Position numbers and translations under genes: made by a program
The notes under the pieces: generated by a model
Told to the model about the DNA's origin: nothing
Database searches by the model: none
The model's input: only the letters and a program-made list of their open reading frames with translations
From: Carya illinoinensis
Taxonomy: Eukaryota > Streptophyta > Magnoliopsida > Fagales > Juglandaceae
NCBI RefSeq assembly: GCF_018687715.1
Contig: NC_056764.1
Span: forward strand, 15,501,501 to 15,565,500
Direction: 5' to 3'
DNA: 64,000 bases
Part shown: in pieces, positions 32,557-44,340 of the stretch
Position numbering within the stretch: the stretch's first letter is position 1
How the letters are laid out: each line of letters begins with the position of its first letter

Positions 32557-33603
32557 AACCGAACAAGGTAGATCACATTTCCCAATCAAATTGCAAACCG
32601 CAAACAACACGTACTCAGACAAAGTGATGTTAATTGACCCAAGAAGGCTATTGGTCCTTTTTCACCCAAGAAGCATATGCTGGGTTGGGGATTTCTCCGC
32701 CTTAATCATCAGTGATAGGATGAGGGCATGGTTCAAAACCATCGAATTGAAGATGCCCAACATCTCACAGCTGCTCAATACAAGAACCATCTGATACAAC
32801 CATTGAAGATAATCACTACCATCTAACTTCACACTAAAAAATGTTTTAAAGTAGGGAAGTTAGCAGGTGTTGTGTGAGATGCCATTAGAGCAAAGAAGAC
32901 TACAAAAGCGTTGGCCTATCAATGCTCCAATACCATGAGCTAAACTATGAATGTAATCGTTGATCAATATCCTCAATACCATATGTTGTATTTCAATATA
33001 TAAATTGTACAGAATTTCACTAATAAATATAGATAGTCTAATGATTTGCCATACATTCATATAATACATGGAAAATGACGGAAGGAAAGAACATGGTGTG
33101 ATTCTTGAGATCTTGATAGTTCACTTCTGTAATGATCATGATCTGCAACTAATTGTGATTCTGTATGCATTGTTGTTTACATATCGACATGCCCTTGATT
33201 GGCTGGATCTGTAGATACTATAACAAGAAGGAGCAACGGCACTTATCATTGTTCTTTCTATATTTAGTTGTTCCTGTTCTTTTCCTCACAAAATTCGATG
33301 GCTTTGAGTTGTGTATACAGTATAATTTGATTTGTTTATAGGCGTTATAAATTGGTAATAACTAGATAAATACCACATTTTACAAAGCATAAATGTGAGA
33401 ATGCATTCCATTCCCTTGGCAAGATGAATACAAAGATACAGAAGCATATCATTCACCCAAAAATTCAAGGCTACATTAATCAGTACAAAAGAAGAGGATG
33501 ATCAAGAATGCGTCCAAATTTGTAAATCTAACTCTTACATTGTTTTCTATTTTCCTTTGCATACACAAACAGCTCATAAATAGTGAGATACAGAAGTAAT
33601 TCA
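32557..33603. other. Intergenic, nothing recognised
   Basis: No coding or repeat family recognised. It separates the transposon nest from the first host gene and probably includes the 3' flank of the small Cys-rich gene. Confidence 0.4.
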
Positions 33604-33865
33604 TTATAAGGGAGGCGGAGGCCCAGGCTCAAACAGTGGAGGGAAGCAGCTTCTAAATAAGCCACAGCAACAAAGAAACCATAAACTGCAGAATAAAACC
33701 CCAAAATAATAAGAAAAAAAGGAATTTTAGCTTCACCGATTTTTCTACAGATGAGAAAGAAGCAAAGGAAAAACAAAAATCTCACCAGCAGTCCAAGAAT
33801 TCATTGGCAGGTGGAGCTGGGGCAAGTAGTGGTGTGCTTGATGGTGGAGGCGGAGGTGGATCCAT
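33604..33865 (-). CDS. Small Pro/Cys-rich CYSTM-like protein, two exons
   Basis: Exon 1 is 33786-33865 and exon 2 is 33604-33685, both on the minus strand, giving 53 residues. The donor is CTG/GTGAG and the acceptor CTGCAG/TTT. The start is MDPPPPPPSSTPLL, followed by a Pro/Ala stretch and ANEFLDC. The second exon gives CLWFLCCCGLFRSCFPP, ending in a Pro-rich tail (PGPPPPL). The spliced frame is phase-consistent and the Cys cluster in a hydrophobic context with Pro-rich ends resembles plant cysteine-rich, tail-membrane-type (CYSTM-like) microproteins. Those are thought to sit at the plasma membrane and take part in stress responses; that function is not visible here. Reading through without splicing gives no recognisable protein. 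Other acceptors exist (33749), but only this one yields the Cys motif. Confidence 0.66.
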
Positions 33866-34547
33866 TGCAGAAAATACAACTAAATTGCAGCAGATTCGAC
33901 TCTGTTTCCAGTACAGGTAGATGATATGTATGAATGTTATGTGTAAATATACGGCACTGTCCTTTCCCCTCAGGTCAACCCTCCACCTACCGTTCAAACG
34001 AGAGTTTCAAACTCGTAGCTTTTAACTTTTAACACGGATTCCCAACTACCACATGAACAAACGTTTAGGTATGAACCAGAGATGAATATTGACAACTAAT
34101 CTTAGCTGCTTAGACATGACAAGCTAGTTAGCTGAACATAAGGAATTCAAACATGATATCAAAATTGCATGGGTGAATCTTGTTGCTCCGCTTGATTTGT
34201 TGTTGAGTCTCATTTAAAATTCCCCAACTAGTGGTAAGCGGTCAGAGTTGGAATCTGGGATGGGCCTAAGAGAGTTTGCACAACAGATCTCAAATTCCAA
34301 GTTTCTTTATATTCAATTTGACAGGGGGAAGCAGCTCATGCAAGCACGCTCGAATGAGGTCAACTACACGTAATTGAGCATCGAGCTGTCTTTCTTTTCA
34401 CTTTAACTCTACCCTTTTCCAGCTCTTTCTGTTCCGAGGGTGCCGCCACCCCGATCCATCTATCCTGCACCATTGGCCAACCCTTTCGTCTACTTCAAAA
34501 GATAAAACTAAGTGTGCAAGTTTGCATATTTGCATAATACATCGAAA
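33866..34547. other. Upstream region of the Cys-rich gene and spacer
   Basis: No coding sequence recognised. GTATATTTAC on the minus strand (about 33941-33952) is a possible TATA box for the small gene, but this is weak. Confidence 0.35.
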
Positions 34548-34676
34548 ACTCTTTTATAACTATTTTATAACTCATTTTGTAATCATTCAATATATTTGTA
34601 CCACTTTATTAAATAACTTCAATTTACATGACTATCTTCCATTTACAATAGAGTTACAAAATAATTGTAAAAGAGT
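34548..34676. repeat. MITE with 26-bp terminal inverted repeats
   Basis: The left end ACTCTTTTATAACTATTT (34548 on) and the reverse complement of the right end, ACTCTTTTACAATTATTT, match in 23 of 26 positions; both continue into TAACTC. The 129-bp AT-rich element has no coding capacity. No clear target duplication was identified, so the superfamily is open. Confidence 0.68.
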
Positions 34677-35177
34677 CCCAAGTCTAGCATTTTCAGTATA
34701 AAAAACAAAACATTTATTGCTTTTTGTTAACATTTTGACTAGGTGAATCTTTACCCTCGAAGTTTGGTTTTTGATAAATTTTAGAAACTCAAGTTTGTCC
34801 TCAGTTTCTATGTACCAATCACTTCTAGTTTTTACTATGCGCCATCTTTGGTATATGAAATATAATCAACAGTTGGAGGACTGCTTGGGTTTTGATCCCC
34901 CGCTTCTCATATTCCCGGGTTCATATTTGAAAACCTGTAATGTGCCCTTCTTCTTTGAAGGAAAGTAAACACAAAAACAGTTAAGAAGAAAATAAAGAAC
35001 AGAGAAAAAATCAGCTTGTTTCCCCTTTGAGCAATATGAAACCAATAAGACCAGAAAATATATATACACATATCTACAAGCATTGATGTAGTTAAACAAA
35101 CTTGTACCACAAAAAACCTTGTTACCATGAGTTTTTTCACATCTTTTTGCCAACCTCTGCTCATCCGGTTGCTTTCA
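34677..35177. other. 3' flank of the NCRK-like gene
   Basis: Noncoding. It should contain the 3'UTR and poly(A) signals of the kinase gene (transcribed leftward); AATAAA-like motifs on the minus strand are present but none could be chosen. Confidence 0.4.
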
Positions 35178-38100
35178 TCAAGGGGTCTTAATATTGGCCA
35201 TCCGAAATGATTCAAACCGTGGCTCAGTTAAGTCCACTTCATCATCGAAGGCATGCCAACTTGAGCTGTTCGAAGTCTCGAGGATCAGGCTCTCTATATA
35301 CTCGAGTGAGATATGATCTGCTTCATCGCTATGTTCTCCAACACACACGGTACTATCAACTTCTACTGCCAGGGAGCAAGGAGTTGATTCCTTACTTGAT
35401 GGGGTTGGCCTTGTCTCCTCACCATCAAGAGGACCTGACAACTGCAGTGAACACCGTTTACTGGATGGGACTGGCCTCTTCTCCATTTGATTGGTATGTC
35501 TTTGATTGAAGGGTTCACTCCTTATCCTATGAGGGGTTGACCTCTGAATGTCACAGGAAAATTGCAACAATCAGTTGGGCGAGTGTGGGATGCTTAGGAC
35601 AATCAAGCTCAACTTTGATTAGATGTAGTTTAAAAAACTTTCACCCTACTAGACGTATGATAAAAATATGTAATTACTTAATTCATCTAATCTCTAAGTT
35701 TTAATTGGGACTCTAGCCCACCATGAAGGGCAGATTTTGTCCTGCCACTACCCCCACCCCAAGCAGGGGAAAGTAATGCCCCCTGCCCGAGCTCCCATCA
35801 CAGGTGGGATCTGCTTGCCCCCACCCTACAAATGGATGAGTATCCAAGGGACTTTTAAAACAATGTCACAAAAATCAAAACTCAGTCAAAGAAGAACCAA
35901 CAAAAAAGCTTAGAGGGAGAGAATAAGAATTTTGCCCGAACACAAGAAGAAGCAAAAGCCAAAATCTGCCAAAGACAAAGCAGCCTAAGATGAAGAAGGA
36001 GAAGAGAATGAGGGAGTGAGGGAGAGACCAATAGAGGAAGGGAATTGGGAGAGTTGAAGGAGAGATTTTTTGGAGTTATATTTTTCTTCGTATAAGCAAG
36101 AGGTAAAAGGGAGTGAAAGTGTGCAACCTAATAGAAAATACGAGTAATGCATATATATATATATATATATATTTTCTATGGTGAGTCTTACTTTTTCAAA
36201 GAGCTTGCACATCTTGAGCTTGTATCAATACATATTGGTTTTTTCAAGTGTCTCTGTGATACCTCATATGATAAGAGGATAAGCTAGATGGTATATGGGA
36301 TCTCATATTCCTTAGGAATGAAAAGTTCTTGCTATTTATAATGATCTAATGGGGCTCCAATTGGGCATTACAGATGGTATGAAAGCCTATCTTAACCAAA
36401 AATGTGGGACTTGAGCTATGCCACCTACAACAGATGAGCCCGACAAGGATATCAAGAATTTAAGGGAGAGAGATTGTAATACCCCATATGATCAGAGGAT
36501 AAGGTAGGTGATTCATGGGATCCCACATTGCTTGGGAATGAGAAGTTATTGCTCTTTATAATGTTCTAATAGAGCGCTCCAATTGTATCATTAACTAGTC
36601 ATTTTCGAATATAGACCATGTGACTTAGGCCTTCTATTGAGGCATTACAGTCTCACTTTTTTCAAAGGGTTTGCAGCCTTGCACACCCTAGATGTGTACA
36701 AAGTATTTTCCTTTCTTATAACATATTAATACTTTATTTTATATAAATGTATACTATTAATATAGGCAAGTGGGTGGATACTACTACTAGGCTGGTGGTT
36801 ATCTAACCCAGACCCCGGCTGTCTACAGGCACATTTTTCAAACGCCAATTCAATTACCCTAGGTAATACTGAATGGACGGAAAATCTGCCTACTAATCTT
36901 GTGAGCCAGCAGATTCACATGAATAGGCAAAGTTACAGGCCCCTGTCTAGCCCTCATCTTAAAAAATATTTATTTGTTTTACCTATTTGTACGGCTGGTA
37001 GAAAAGAAGGGAACACAACAAACAAAGCCTATTTTGAAATAGAAATGGTAATTTTTAGTTGGTTCTAACACTTGTTCTAGAGTAATTCAATGTTCGATTG
37101 AAATTGACCTAAGCTTTCCATTATATAGTCATTTACAAGGCCATTATTGAGAGGGAAAAATTACATCTGCATCTTCCAAATCAGTAATTTTATGCTTTGC
37201 ACTCCGAAGTATCAAACTAGCATATTTGACTTTCAAGCTATCAACAGGTTACAATGTGTACCCTCTATTAAGATCGAGTGTCCAAATTGTGCCATATCAA
37301 CTAGCTGTCATCCATCTTACTGACCAAAATTGAATGAAGGTGCTAAGTTTTGATAGTTTGGAGTGTAAAATATTAAACCTATTTTAATTAAAAAGGTGGA
37401 AATGGTATTTTTTTTTTTTTTCTCTTTTTAATTTTTAAACGCTACTTGAAGCCAATGCTATGTCAAATTCAAGGATTTGGAATATTTTGAGGGAGAGGGC
37501 ATAGAGAAGGTCAGCTCAAATATGCTTTCTCAATAGAAATTAGGTAAACTTGGTTGATCGTTCTCCATATCATGCAGCAGCAAAATGCATACTTTTTTTT
37601 AATAAGTGCAGCAAAGTGCATACTTAATGTCATTGCTTTATTGAAGCTTTAATGTTACTAAATGTTGTGTTTGGATGAAGGAATTTGAGGTGAGTTTTTT
37701 GTTTTATTATTATTATTGAGGTTCATTTTAAAAAGTTCACAACATTATCATCCTACTACCACCATCATTTTTTACATTGTCGCCACTACTGTTGTTACAA
37801 TTATCACCACCCACCGCTGCCTGTCACCACCAAGCCATAGAGTCTAGCATTATAACTTATATAATCGTCTGATTTCTTAACTTTAAATTTACTCATCCAG
37901 AAAATGAAAATTTTCATTGATGATACTGAATCTCTCGTCAATTTTCTTCCTATCATCTTGAAGTCTATCAATCTTTTGAATTTATCATTCAAACACAACA
38001 GAAAAGTGTGTTTATATGCAGGCCCCTGTCAACAGGTGCAGAAAGCTTGGAAGTAATTTGTAGAAGGGAGTTAAAGATCAACCAGAAAAGCAAGATTCCT

Positions 38101-41100
38101 GTGATAGCCAAGCCAATAGTACCTGGCATATGCTGACAAATAGTAATACCTGGTAAAGATATACAGGAAGGTTTCTCCTGGATTTATCAGGTGCAATTGT
38201 TGAAAGGATTTGAACAATCTCACCCATGGTCGGTCGATCATCAGGATTCAAAAGCAGGCACTCCTTTGCTAGGTAAGCCATTATCTGCATTTCTTCTTCA
38301 GGGAAATTCCCATTTAAACGGTGATCAGCCAACTCTGTAATTACTCGCCTGCTATCCTGTAAACGAGGGGTAGCCTACACAGACAAATTTTAGACAGCCT
38401 AATTCAACATGAAATCTGTACATGATAAAATTTTTAGTACCAAGCCATTGAAGGGCTGCTCAAGATAACAGATTATAGGCAAATGCCAAATATGAAAATT
38501 TTAGCTCAAAAGCGAGAATAAAAAAAATCCAAGATAGCAGACAAGATAGAAAATGCTTTCATATAATTAAGAGAGAGGATTTACTATACCCAAATGACAA
38601 GGCTTTCTTCTCTGTTGTGGCTTGTTTTATAGATGGGTTGCCGACCACTAATAAGCTCAAGAAGAACTACCCCAAAACTGAAAACGTCTGACTTGAGTGA
38701 GGCTTTTCCAACAATGGCATACTCTGGTGCAAAATAGCCAAAAGTCCCCTGCATTTTTGCTGGAGAATTGGAGCAGCTGGGGAGACCGTCAGCTCTTAAG
38801 AATTTAGCCATACCAAGATCAGTTATCTGTAAATTCATGTGAAAGTAAATTAAAAAATATATATATATATATATAAACACATATTATGTATGTCCACTAG
38901 CTGAATAGACGATTATAATAGCTAATTTTTTCCAAAGATATCCCATGATATTTCGTCAGGGCACAAGAACTTTAGCCCAAGACAATAGTTGACTGACTGA
39001 GACAACCACTTTCTCTAATGGTGAAAATATTACTTGGTAAAGTTAAACCAGATTCACTATGAATTAGGAGGTTTTCTTTTTCTGTTAATAACCATTGAAG
39101 CAAGTTCACTCAGCAAATTCCAGTGTCAATAAAGGTTATGAGCTTTTGTCCCTTTCCTCTTTCTGATACTTTATAATCGTAACTTATGTAGAGTAGAATC
39201 GAGACTCTTACTTTCGCTCTCCAATTATCATCCAGGAGAATGTTTGTTGATTTGACATCACAATGCAGAATCCTTGGAGCAGCTGCTTCATGAAGATATT
39301 CCAAGCCTCTTGCAGCTCCAATTGCAATTGCAACTCGAGTAGCCCAATCCATTTCTCTACCTGAGCCCTCATCCAAACTCTCTCTCAAATTACCATTAGG
39401 CATATACTCAAATACCAGAAGCCTCTCAGCATTTTTTCCCATGGATTCTGAGCAGTAGCCAAGCAAAGGCACCACATGACAATGATGAAGTCTGGATAAT
39501 AGTTCAATCTGAGCAAAACGAGATTGTAAAATACGTGCAAATTTCATGGGAAGAAAATCGAGTTATTGCCTTTTTTTTTCTTAAAATACCCGGATACAAG
39601 GTGGTTTGAACCAAGAAATAAAACCTAATGGCATGTCAAGTTAGTACCTCCGTTGAAAATAGAGATTCTGAATCTGGTCCCCCCTGAGTTTTTAGCCGCT
39701 TAATTGCCACAATTCTGCCATTTCTGAGCTGACCACGATAAACATAGCTGCTTCCTCCAACTCCAATAAGATTAGAGTTCGAGAACTTTCGGGTTGCACT
39801 TTCCAATTGAGAATATGAAAATTGGATGATGGTTCCATGTGTATTCCCTGTTGTGCTTCTAAGTAACAAAGAAGTCTTCTGAAAGCATCCTGAGATAAAG
39901 AAGACGAAGATTATAATGGTTTTATTGTCAAAACCAAGTTGGATAAAAGCAAGCACATTAGAACATGCTTAAAGCCAAAACAAAAGGTCAGGTCCACATT
40001 ACATCAATTGCCTTGAAACTATGGTAAAAGATGACTTGCCTGTAAAAGGATTTGTGGGAATATCTATAAAAAATTTGCTCTGTAGTGCTGAAGAAGTCCT
40101 AAGACTTATTAAGTTGGTAGCACTATCGCAATTTTTTTCCTTGTCTGGTGAGAACTTGTCCCTTCGATAGACATAGCACATGGCAGAGGCAAGAAATGCA
40201 AAAGTTGTGAGAATAGCACACAGTAATAGAATAATCACAACAACTTTGCTGGAAATGTGCTTTTTTGAGACTTGTGCCGTGCTGAGAGATCCTGTTAACA
40301 AGAAATTAGGCAGTCAAAGAAGCTTTTGTGCACCTTGATCTAAACATTAGCAAATATCTTTGTATAAAATGAGTTCAATAGAAAACAGATGATTCAAGTA
40401 TCGTTATCCATCAAATACCTGAATTATATGAATATGAATTCAACTAAAAAAGTACTTTACAGTTAAACAAAATCTAAACCCAAAGTCCAACAGAATATAT
40501 CAGATTTTAGATCCACCAGAATATCTTGAGTTCATCATTATTCCCCATAAAGCGGATGGTCAGCCACAAATACAACCTTGCAACCCCCTTTCTGATTTCG
40601 AACATGATAAAACACCGAGTTCAACAGTGAATTCAGTTATTCAGAAGGGAAATCTCCATGAAGATTTCAAAAGAAAGAAACAGGGACAAAGTAACATACC
40701 AGACGTGCAGTTGCAACCTGTGAAACAGTTTCTATCAACACTGTCAGAAACTAACTTAGGAAACCCGTCAGCAGTGCATGTACACGTCCATGTGCTTCCT
40801 CCAGCATCTACATCGGAGCGTAATATGTGTAGTTAGTTTTACATAACAAACTGGTCACTGCTGCCTCCCAATACATTGTCTAAAATGAACCTTATCACTA
40901 AATGAAAGACAACAAAAAGAAAAATACATCAGACAAAGAATCCTTCAAATAGATGTGATAAATTTTGTATTTTTTTAAACTTGAAACATGATTTCAAGAC
41001 ATGCATATCACTCCTAAGAGCTCCCACTTCAAAACGAAATAGTAGAAACACATACATACACACATTAGTCATACAGAGACATCCTCCACTCAAGATTCTA

Positions 41101-42390
41101 GATATATGGCATTCAAGACAGCCACTATAGGCAGCATGGACTCTCACATACTTCGCTGGGCAAGAGCAGGATATTACAAAATTAATTCAATTCTTTACCC
41201 CTTTTTTGAAATTCAAAGAAATAGGTAGAACAAAGTGACATGTTATGCCTTTCTTTACGTTCTACCATCAAGTACCGAAAGTGTAGTGTAGTTCAGCTGA
41301 TAGGAGTTTCAAGTGAAAAACAAAAATATAAATTATTTTAATAATTGCAAACATTGAGCTGACAGAACGTACTATTACCCAATGCACTTTTCATTTTTCC
41401 CTCTCTCCAGGTAAATTGGCTGCTAGTAGAAGCTTCTAAAACCGCATCCATGGAAAATTCTATATATGAATTAACTAAGAATTAATATGTGTGTGTGTGT
41501 GTGTCTGTGAGAGAGAGAGACAGAGACAGAGAGGGCATGTTCTGCAAAACATTTATCAGCAGCAGTAGGAGTTTAATAAAAATCGGTTTGGCCACTAACA
41601 ATTCTTAGATGAGAATTTTGAGTTTTAAGATGAAATATTAAAATATAATATTATTTTTTTTTTAGAATTTTAAAGAATTAAGAAAAAGTTGAATTATTTA
41701 TTTTATTTTATATAGAGATTTGGAAGAGTTGTAATGATGATATAAAAATTTTGAATTTGAGAGGAGAATTTCTAATGGCCAAACCGAACCTAAGATGCTT
41801 CTAGATGGTATGGTATAAGCATCTAGAAGCCTACCAATGAAAGCTTCTAGATGCTTATACCATAGACATAGTAGCATACCTGGAATGCAATCACAGGCCG
41901 TGGAACAGTTGGATTTAACAGCATAACTCTGATTTCCATGGTATGAAGAACATTTACATGTCCATTTGTTTCTGCTAGGAGTATTAGAAAGTTCATCTGC
42001 ACCCAGAAACTCAACTTAAGACACAAGCTTCATAGTTTTTATCAGTGGACGTCACATATTACACACACACACACAAAGAAAAAAAAAAGCAACATTTCTT
42101 GCAGCTTATTTTACCACTAAATTGTCAAACATAGGGGAACGATGCATTCTTTGGGCAGGCATCTCAAGTTGGTATCGTTAATTACCAAGTTCGATTTGCA
42201 GGATTTGAGCTATTTAAAAATTTTACAAACTTACTAGGGAAAGATTTGCCTTGATTTCCATTGTTACACTAGCAATAATCAGAGACAAATTACAGAAACT
42301 ATACAATTATTGATACTAACCGCAATGAATTTGCAGAATCCAGATAAAGCTGATAAGATAAGCAATGGCAACCTCTGTCTGGAGCTTCAT
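35178..42390 (-). CDS. NCRK: NCRK-like receptor-like Ser/Thr kinase, nine exons, exon 8 frameshifted
   Basis: Exons: 42321-42390, 41880-41996, 40700-40807, 40040-40291, 39648-39889, 39212-39508, 38590-38826, 38150-38375 and 35178-35543; phases agree throughout. They predict about 637 residues if one extra base in exon 8 is ignored (Arabidopsis NCRK is about 565). Exon 1 gives a signal peptide ([15 protein letters not shown]). Exons 2-3 give a Cys-rich ectodomain, exon 4 a transmembrane helix ([17 protein letters not shown]) and YRR stop-transfer. Exons 5-8 give the kinase: [59 protein letters not shown]. Exon 9 ends [12 protein letters not shown], the family's C-terminus. NCRK is a plasma-membrane/endosomal kinase that interacts with ROP GTPases in Arabidopsis. 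Oddities: a GC-AG intron 4, HCD instead of HRD, and AAA for AA at 38339-38341, which shifts the frame in the kinase C-lobe. It is either a sequence error or a decaying allele. Confidence 0.88.
36255..36649 (+). mobile_element. TRIM (terminal-repeat retrotransposon in miniature) in NCRK intron 8
   Basis: LTR1 is 36255-36372 (TGTGATACC...GGGCATTACA) and LTR2 is 36475-36649 (TGTAATACCCC...GGCATTACA). They share CATATGAT(A/C)AGAGGATAAG and CCAATTG. A primer-binding site TGGTATGAAAGCC (36375-36387) matches the tRNA-Met site in all but two positions, and a purine tract AAGGGAGAGAGA precedes LTR2. A perfect 5-bp target duplication GTCTC flanks the element (36250-36254, 36650-36654). It is 395 bp and noncoding, and sits antisense in the last intron of the kinase gene. 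LTR1 lacks about 57 bp near its end that LTR2 has. Confidence 0.88.
41583..41787. repeat. MITE in NCRK intron 2
   Basis: The left end TCGGTTTGGCCACTA and the reverse complement of the right end, TCGGTTTGGCCATTA, match in 14 of 15 positions, with partial matching continuing for another 8. The 205-bp interior is AT-rich and noncoding. A target duplication was not resolved. The GGTTTGG core recalls abundant plant MITEs of the hAT or PIF/Harbinger groups. Confidence 0.7.
41809..41864. repeat. Perfect 22-bp inverted repeat next to the intron 2 donor
   Basis: 41809-41830 and 41843-41864 are perfect reverse complements (TATGGTATAAGCATCTAGAA...), separated by 12 bases. A further 11-bp copy of the arm (GCTTCTAGATG, 41797-41807) pairs with the same sequence. 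The hairpin begins 16 bases inside intron 2 from its 5' splice site (minus strand). Confidence 0.85.
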
Positions 42391-44340
42391 ATATTACGAC
42401 CTTAATGCTACAAGGAAAGAAATTAAAGTCATCCAATATATTTTTGTATAACATCAAAACTTTGCACTTCATAGTTTTACAGAAGAACAAAAGGATAATC
42501 TTTATATCAACATCATACAAACAAACCGACAGCAGATAAAGCAAATAAACCATGTACTGTGTTCCCCAGTCTATTGCTAATGATGATGATGACGATGATG
42601 ATGACGACGACGATGATGATGATTATGATAATGATGATGATGATGACGACGACGACGACGACAACAACAACAATAATAATAAAAGAAAAGGCTATAAACC
42701 CAATAAACAGAGTAAAAGTCAGGCTCTTGTACAAATCATAGACATCATAGACAACACAAGGGAAAATGAATGTTCTGAATCAAGCTTTGTTAGGGAAAAG
42801 ATCTTCTTTAGATATTTCATTGATGTAAGGCCCCCTCATCCAAACTGCAAAGAGCTGATAATAGACGACATTTCCATTCAAGCAAAAATATAGGTATCCA
42901 TGCAGTAATAGAAAGAAACGGATTTATGAATGAAATGAGATCCAAAACGTGTATATCCATCTAAGAACAAAATCCTTAATACTCATAAATCAACTTACAG
43001 ATATTAAGATGAGTGGACATCAAAACGTTGTTGAAAATAACCAACCCTGGTTCAGCTATCAGTTTCCAGTCATTTATTATCAAAACGAAATGGCATTGAT
43101 GAGTGGTAAACACTATTAAGACCCAGGGTTGTTGGTATCAATATTCTCTGAATCTCTGAAAGGCATATAAACACCTTCAAGTCAAGAATAGAGGAATAGG
43201 GAAGCATCTAGTTCAAATACTTTGGTAGGAATAGCAAAATTCATGGTTGGCCAACAAACATCTGAAGCTTCCAATTCAATCCAACCAAAAAGTACTAGAG
43301 CACTCACGCCAGGTACCAGGAACGTAAAGTTAGCGTATACTGAACTAGAATACTCTATACCCAGACTTTTGATACAGCCAATGCCCACAATTACTGGTCA
43401 GAAAAGATGGAATAGTGACACCCTGCGAGAATGACACAGCAAGTAAAAGCTTAAAATGCATCTATGCATGAGAAACAAACTTGTCCTCCAATCATTTAAA
43501 GCCGATACGCAGTATAGTTAGATCAAGCAATGAAGACACAGTTATCCTGGATACCAGCCCTGCGGCTCAAACTACGGTCCCTACAGACAACTCCCGGAAC
43601 CGAATACAAGGGAAGGAGACAATGCACCCAAAATAGGAGTAAAACTGTTGTCTACAAATTGCCTGTAGCAAATGAATGAAAGCAGAAATGAGCATTTTCG
43701 CCTAAGTGAGTAAGAAACAGAAGAGTTTCAAACCAATAGAACCCATGGGCTTGTCCGATATATAGCAGCTCCTAGGTAGCTTAGAAGGATTCTATATATA
43801 CACGAATCTCACTTATCTTTGATATTACGTAGACTGGAAATAGAAATGCCGGATTTTTTTTATTTTTTGTTTTTTGTTTTTTAAAAAAACTGCAGACGCG
43901 ACGTATGACATCGAATAGTCTGAATATGGACCTATTGAATGCCTGAATTTATTCAAAAAAGGGAATGGGGACAAAAGGATTGCCATCAACAAACACTCGG
44001 AAAGCAACACTCTTGCAAATCCGAAAGAGACCCCTCAACCAATCACAGTAGCTAAAATCATTACGAGATAAAAGATCAGAAACCCATAATTTTTCTCCTA
44101 TATTTTTTTTTCCCCAAATATCTCACAGCTTGGTGGGTTCATTTGGGAATATGGGTTTGGATTAAAATGAAAACTTTCCCAATTTTTTAAAATTAAAATA
44201 CTGCCAATGGTTAAAACCTCAAAACTTCTTTTCTTTTTCAGTTTAAGATATCAAGGGTTAGTAAAGACCTTGCTTTAAAGACATACTACTACATACACGG
44301 TAGCCAGTAAAGCGACATGAAAACCGAAAAGTGGAGTTTC
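42391..44340 (-). promoter_or_regulatory. Upstream region of the NCRK-like gene
   Basis: Contains a (GAT/GAC)n tract just upstream of the start codon and otherwise unremarkable noncoding DNA. It may hold 5'UTR exons; no TATA box or transcription start could be chosen. Confidence 0.35.
42581..42682. repeat. Compound GAT/GAC/AAC/AAT trinucleotide microsatellite
   Basis: About 100 bp of GAT and GAC triplets passing into AAC and AAT triplets, 190-290 bp upstream of the NCRK-like start codon. The poly-Asp (plus) and poly-Val/Ile (minus) frames across it are repeat products, not genes. Confidence 0.9.

Noticed and set aside
38078..38149. Kinase C-terminus ending at 38078
   Set aside because: Sequence after CTTTACCAG/GTATTAC reads as intron; the family C-terminus is found in the exon at 35178-35543.
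42552..42893. Poly-Asp open frame and poly-Val/Ile open frame
   Set aside because: Translation of the trinucleotide microsatellite; no flanking conserved protein.
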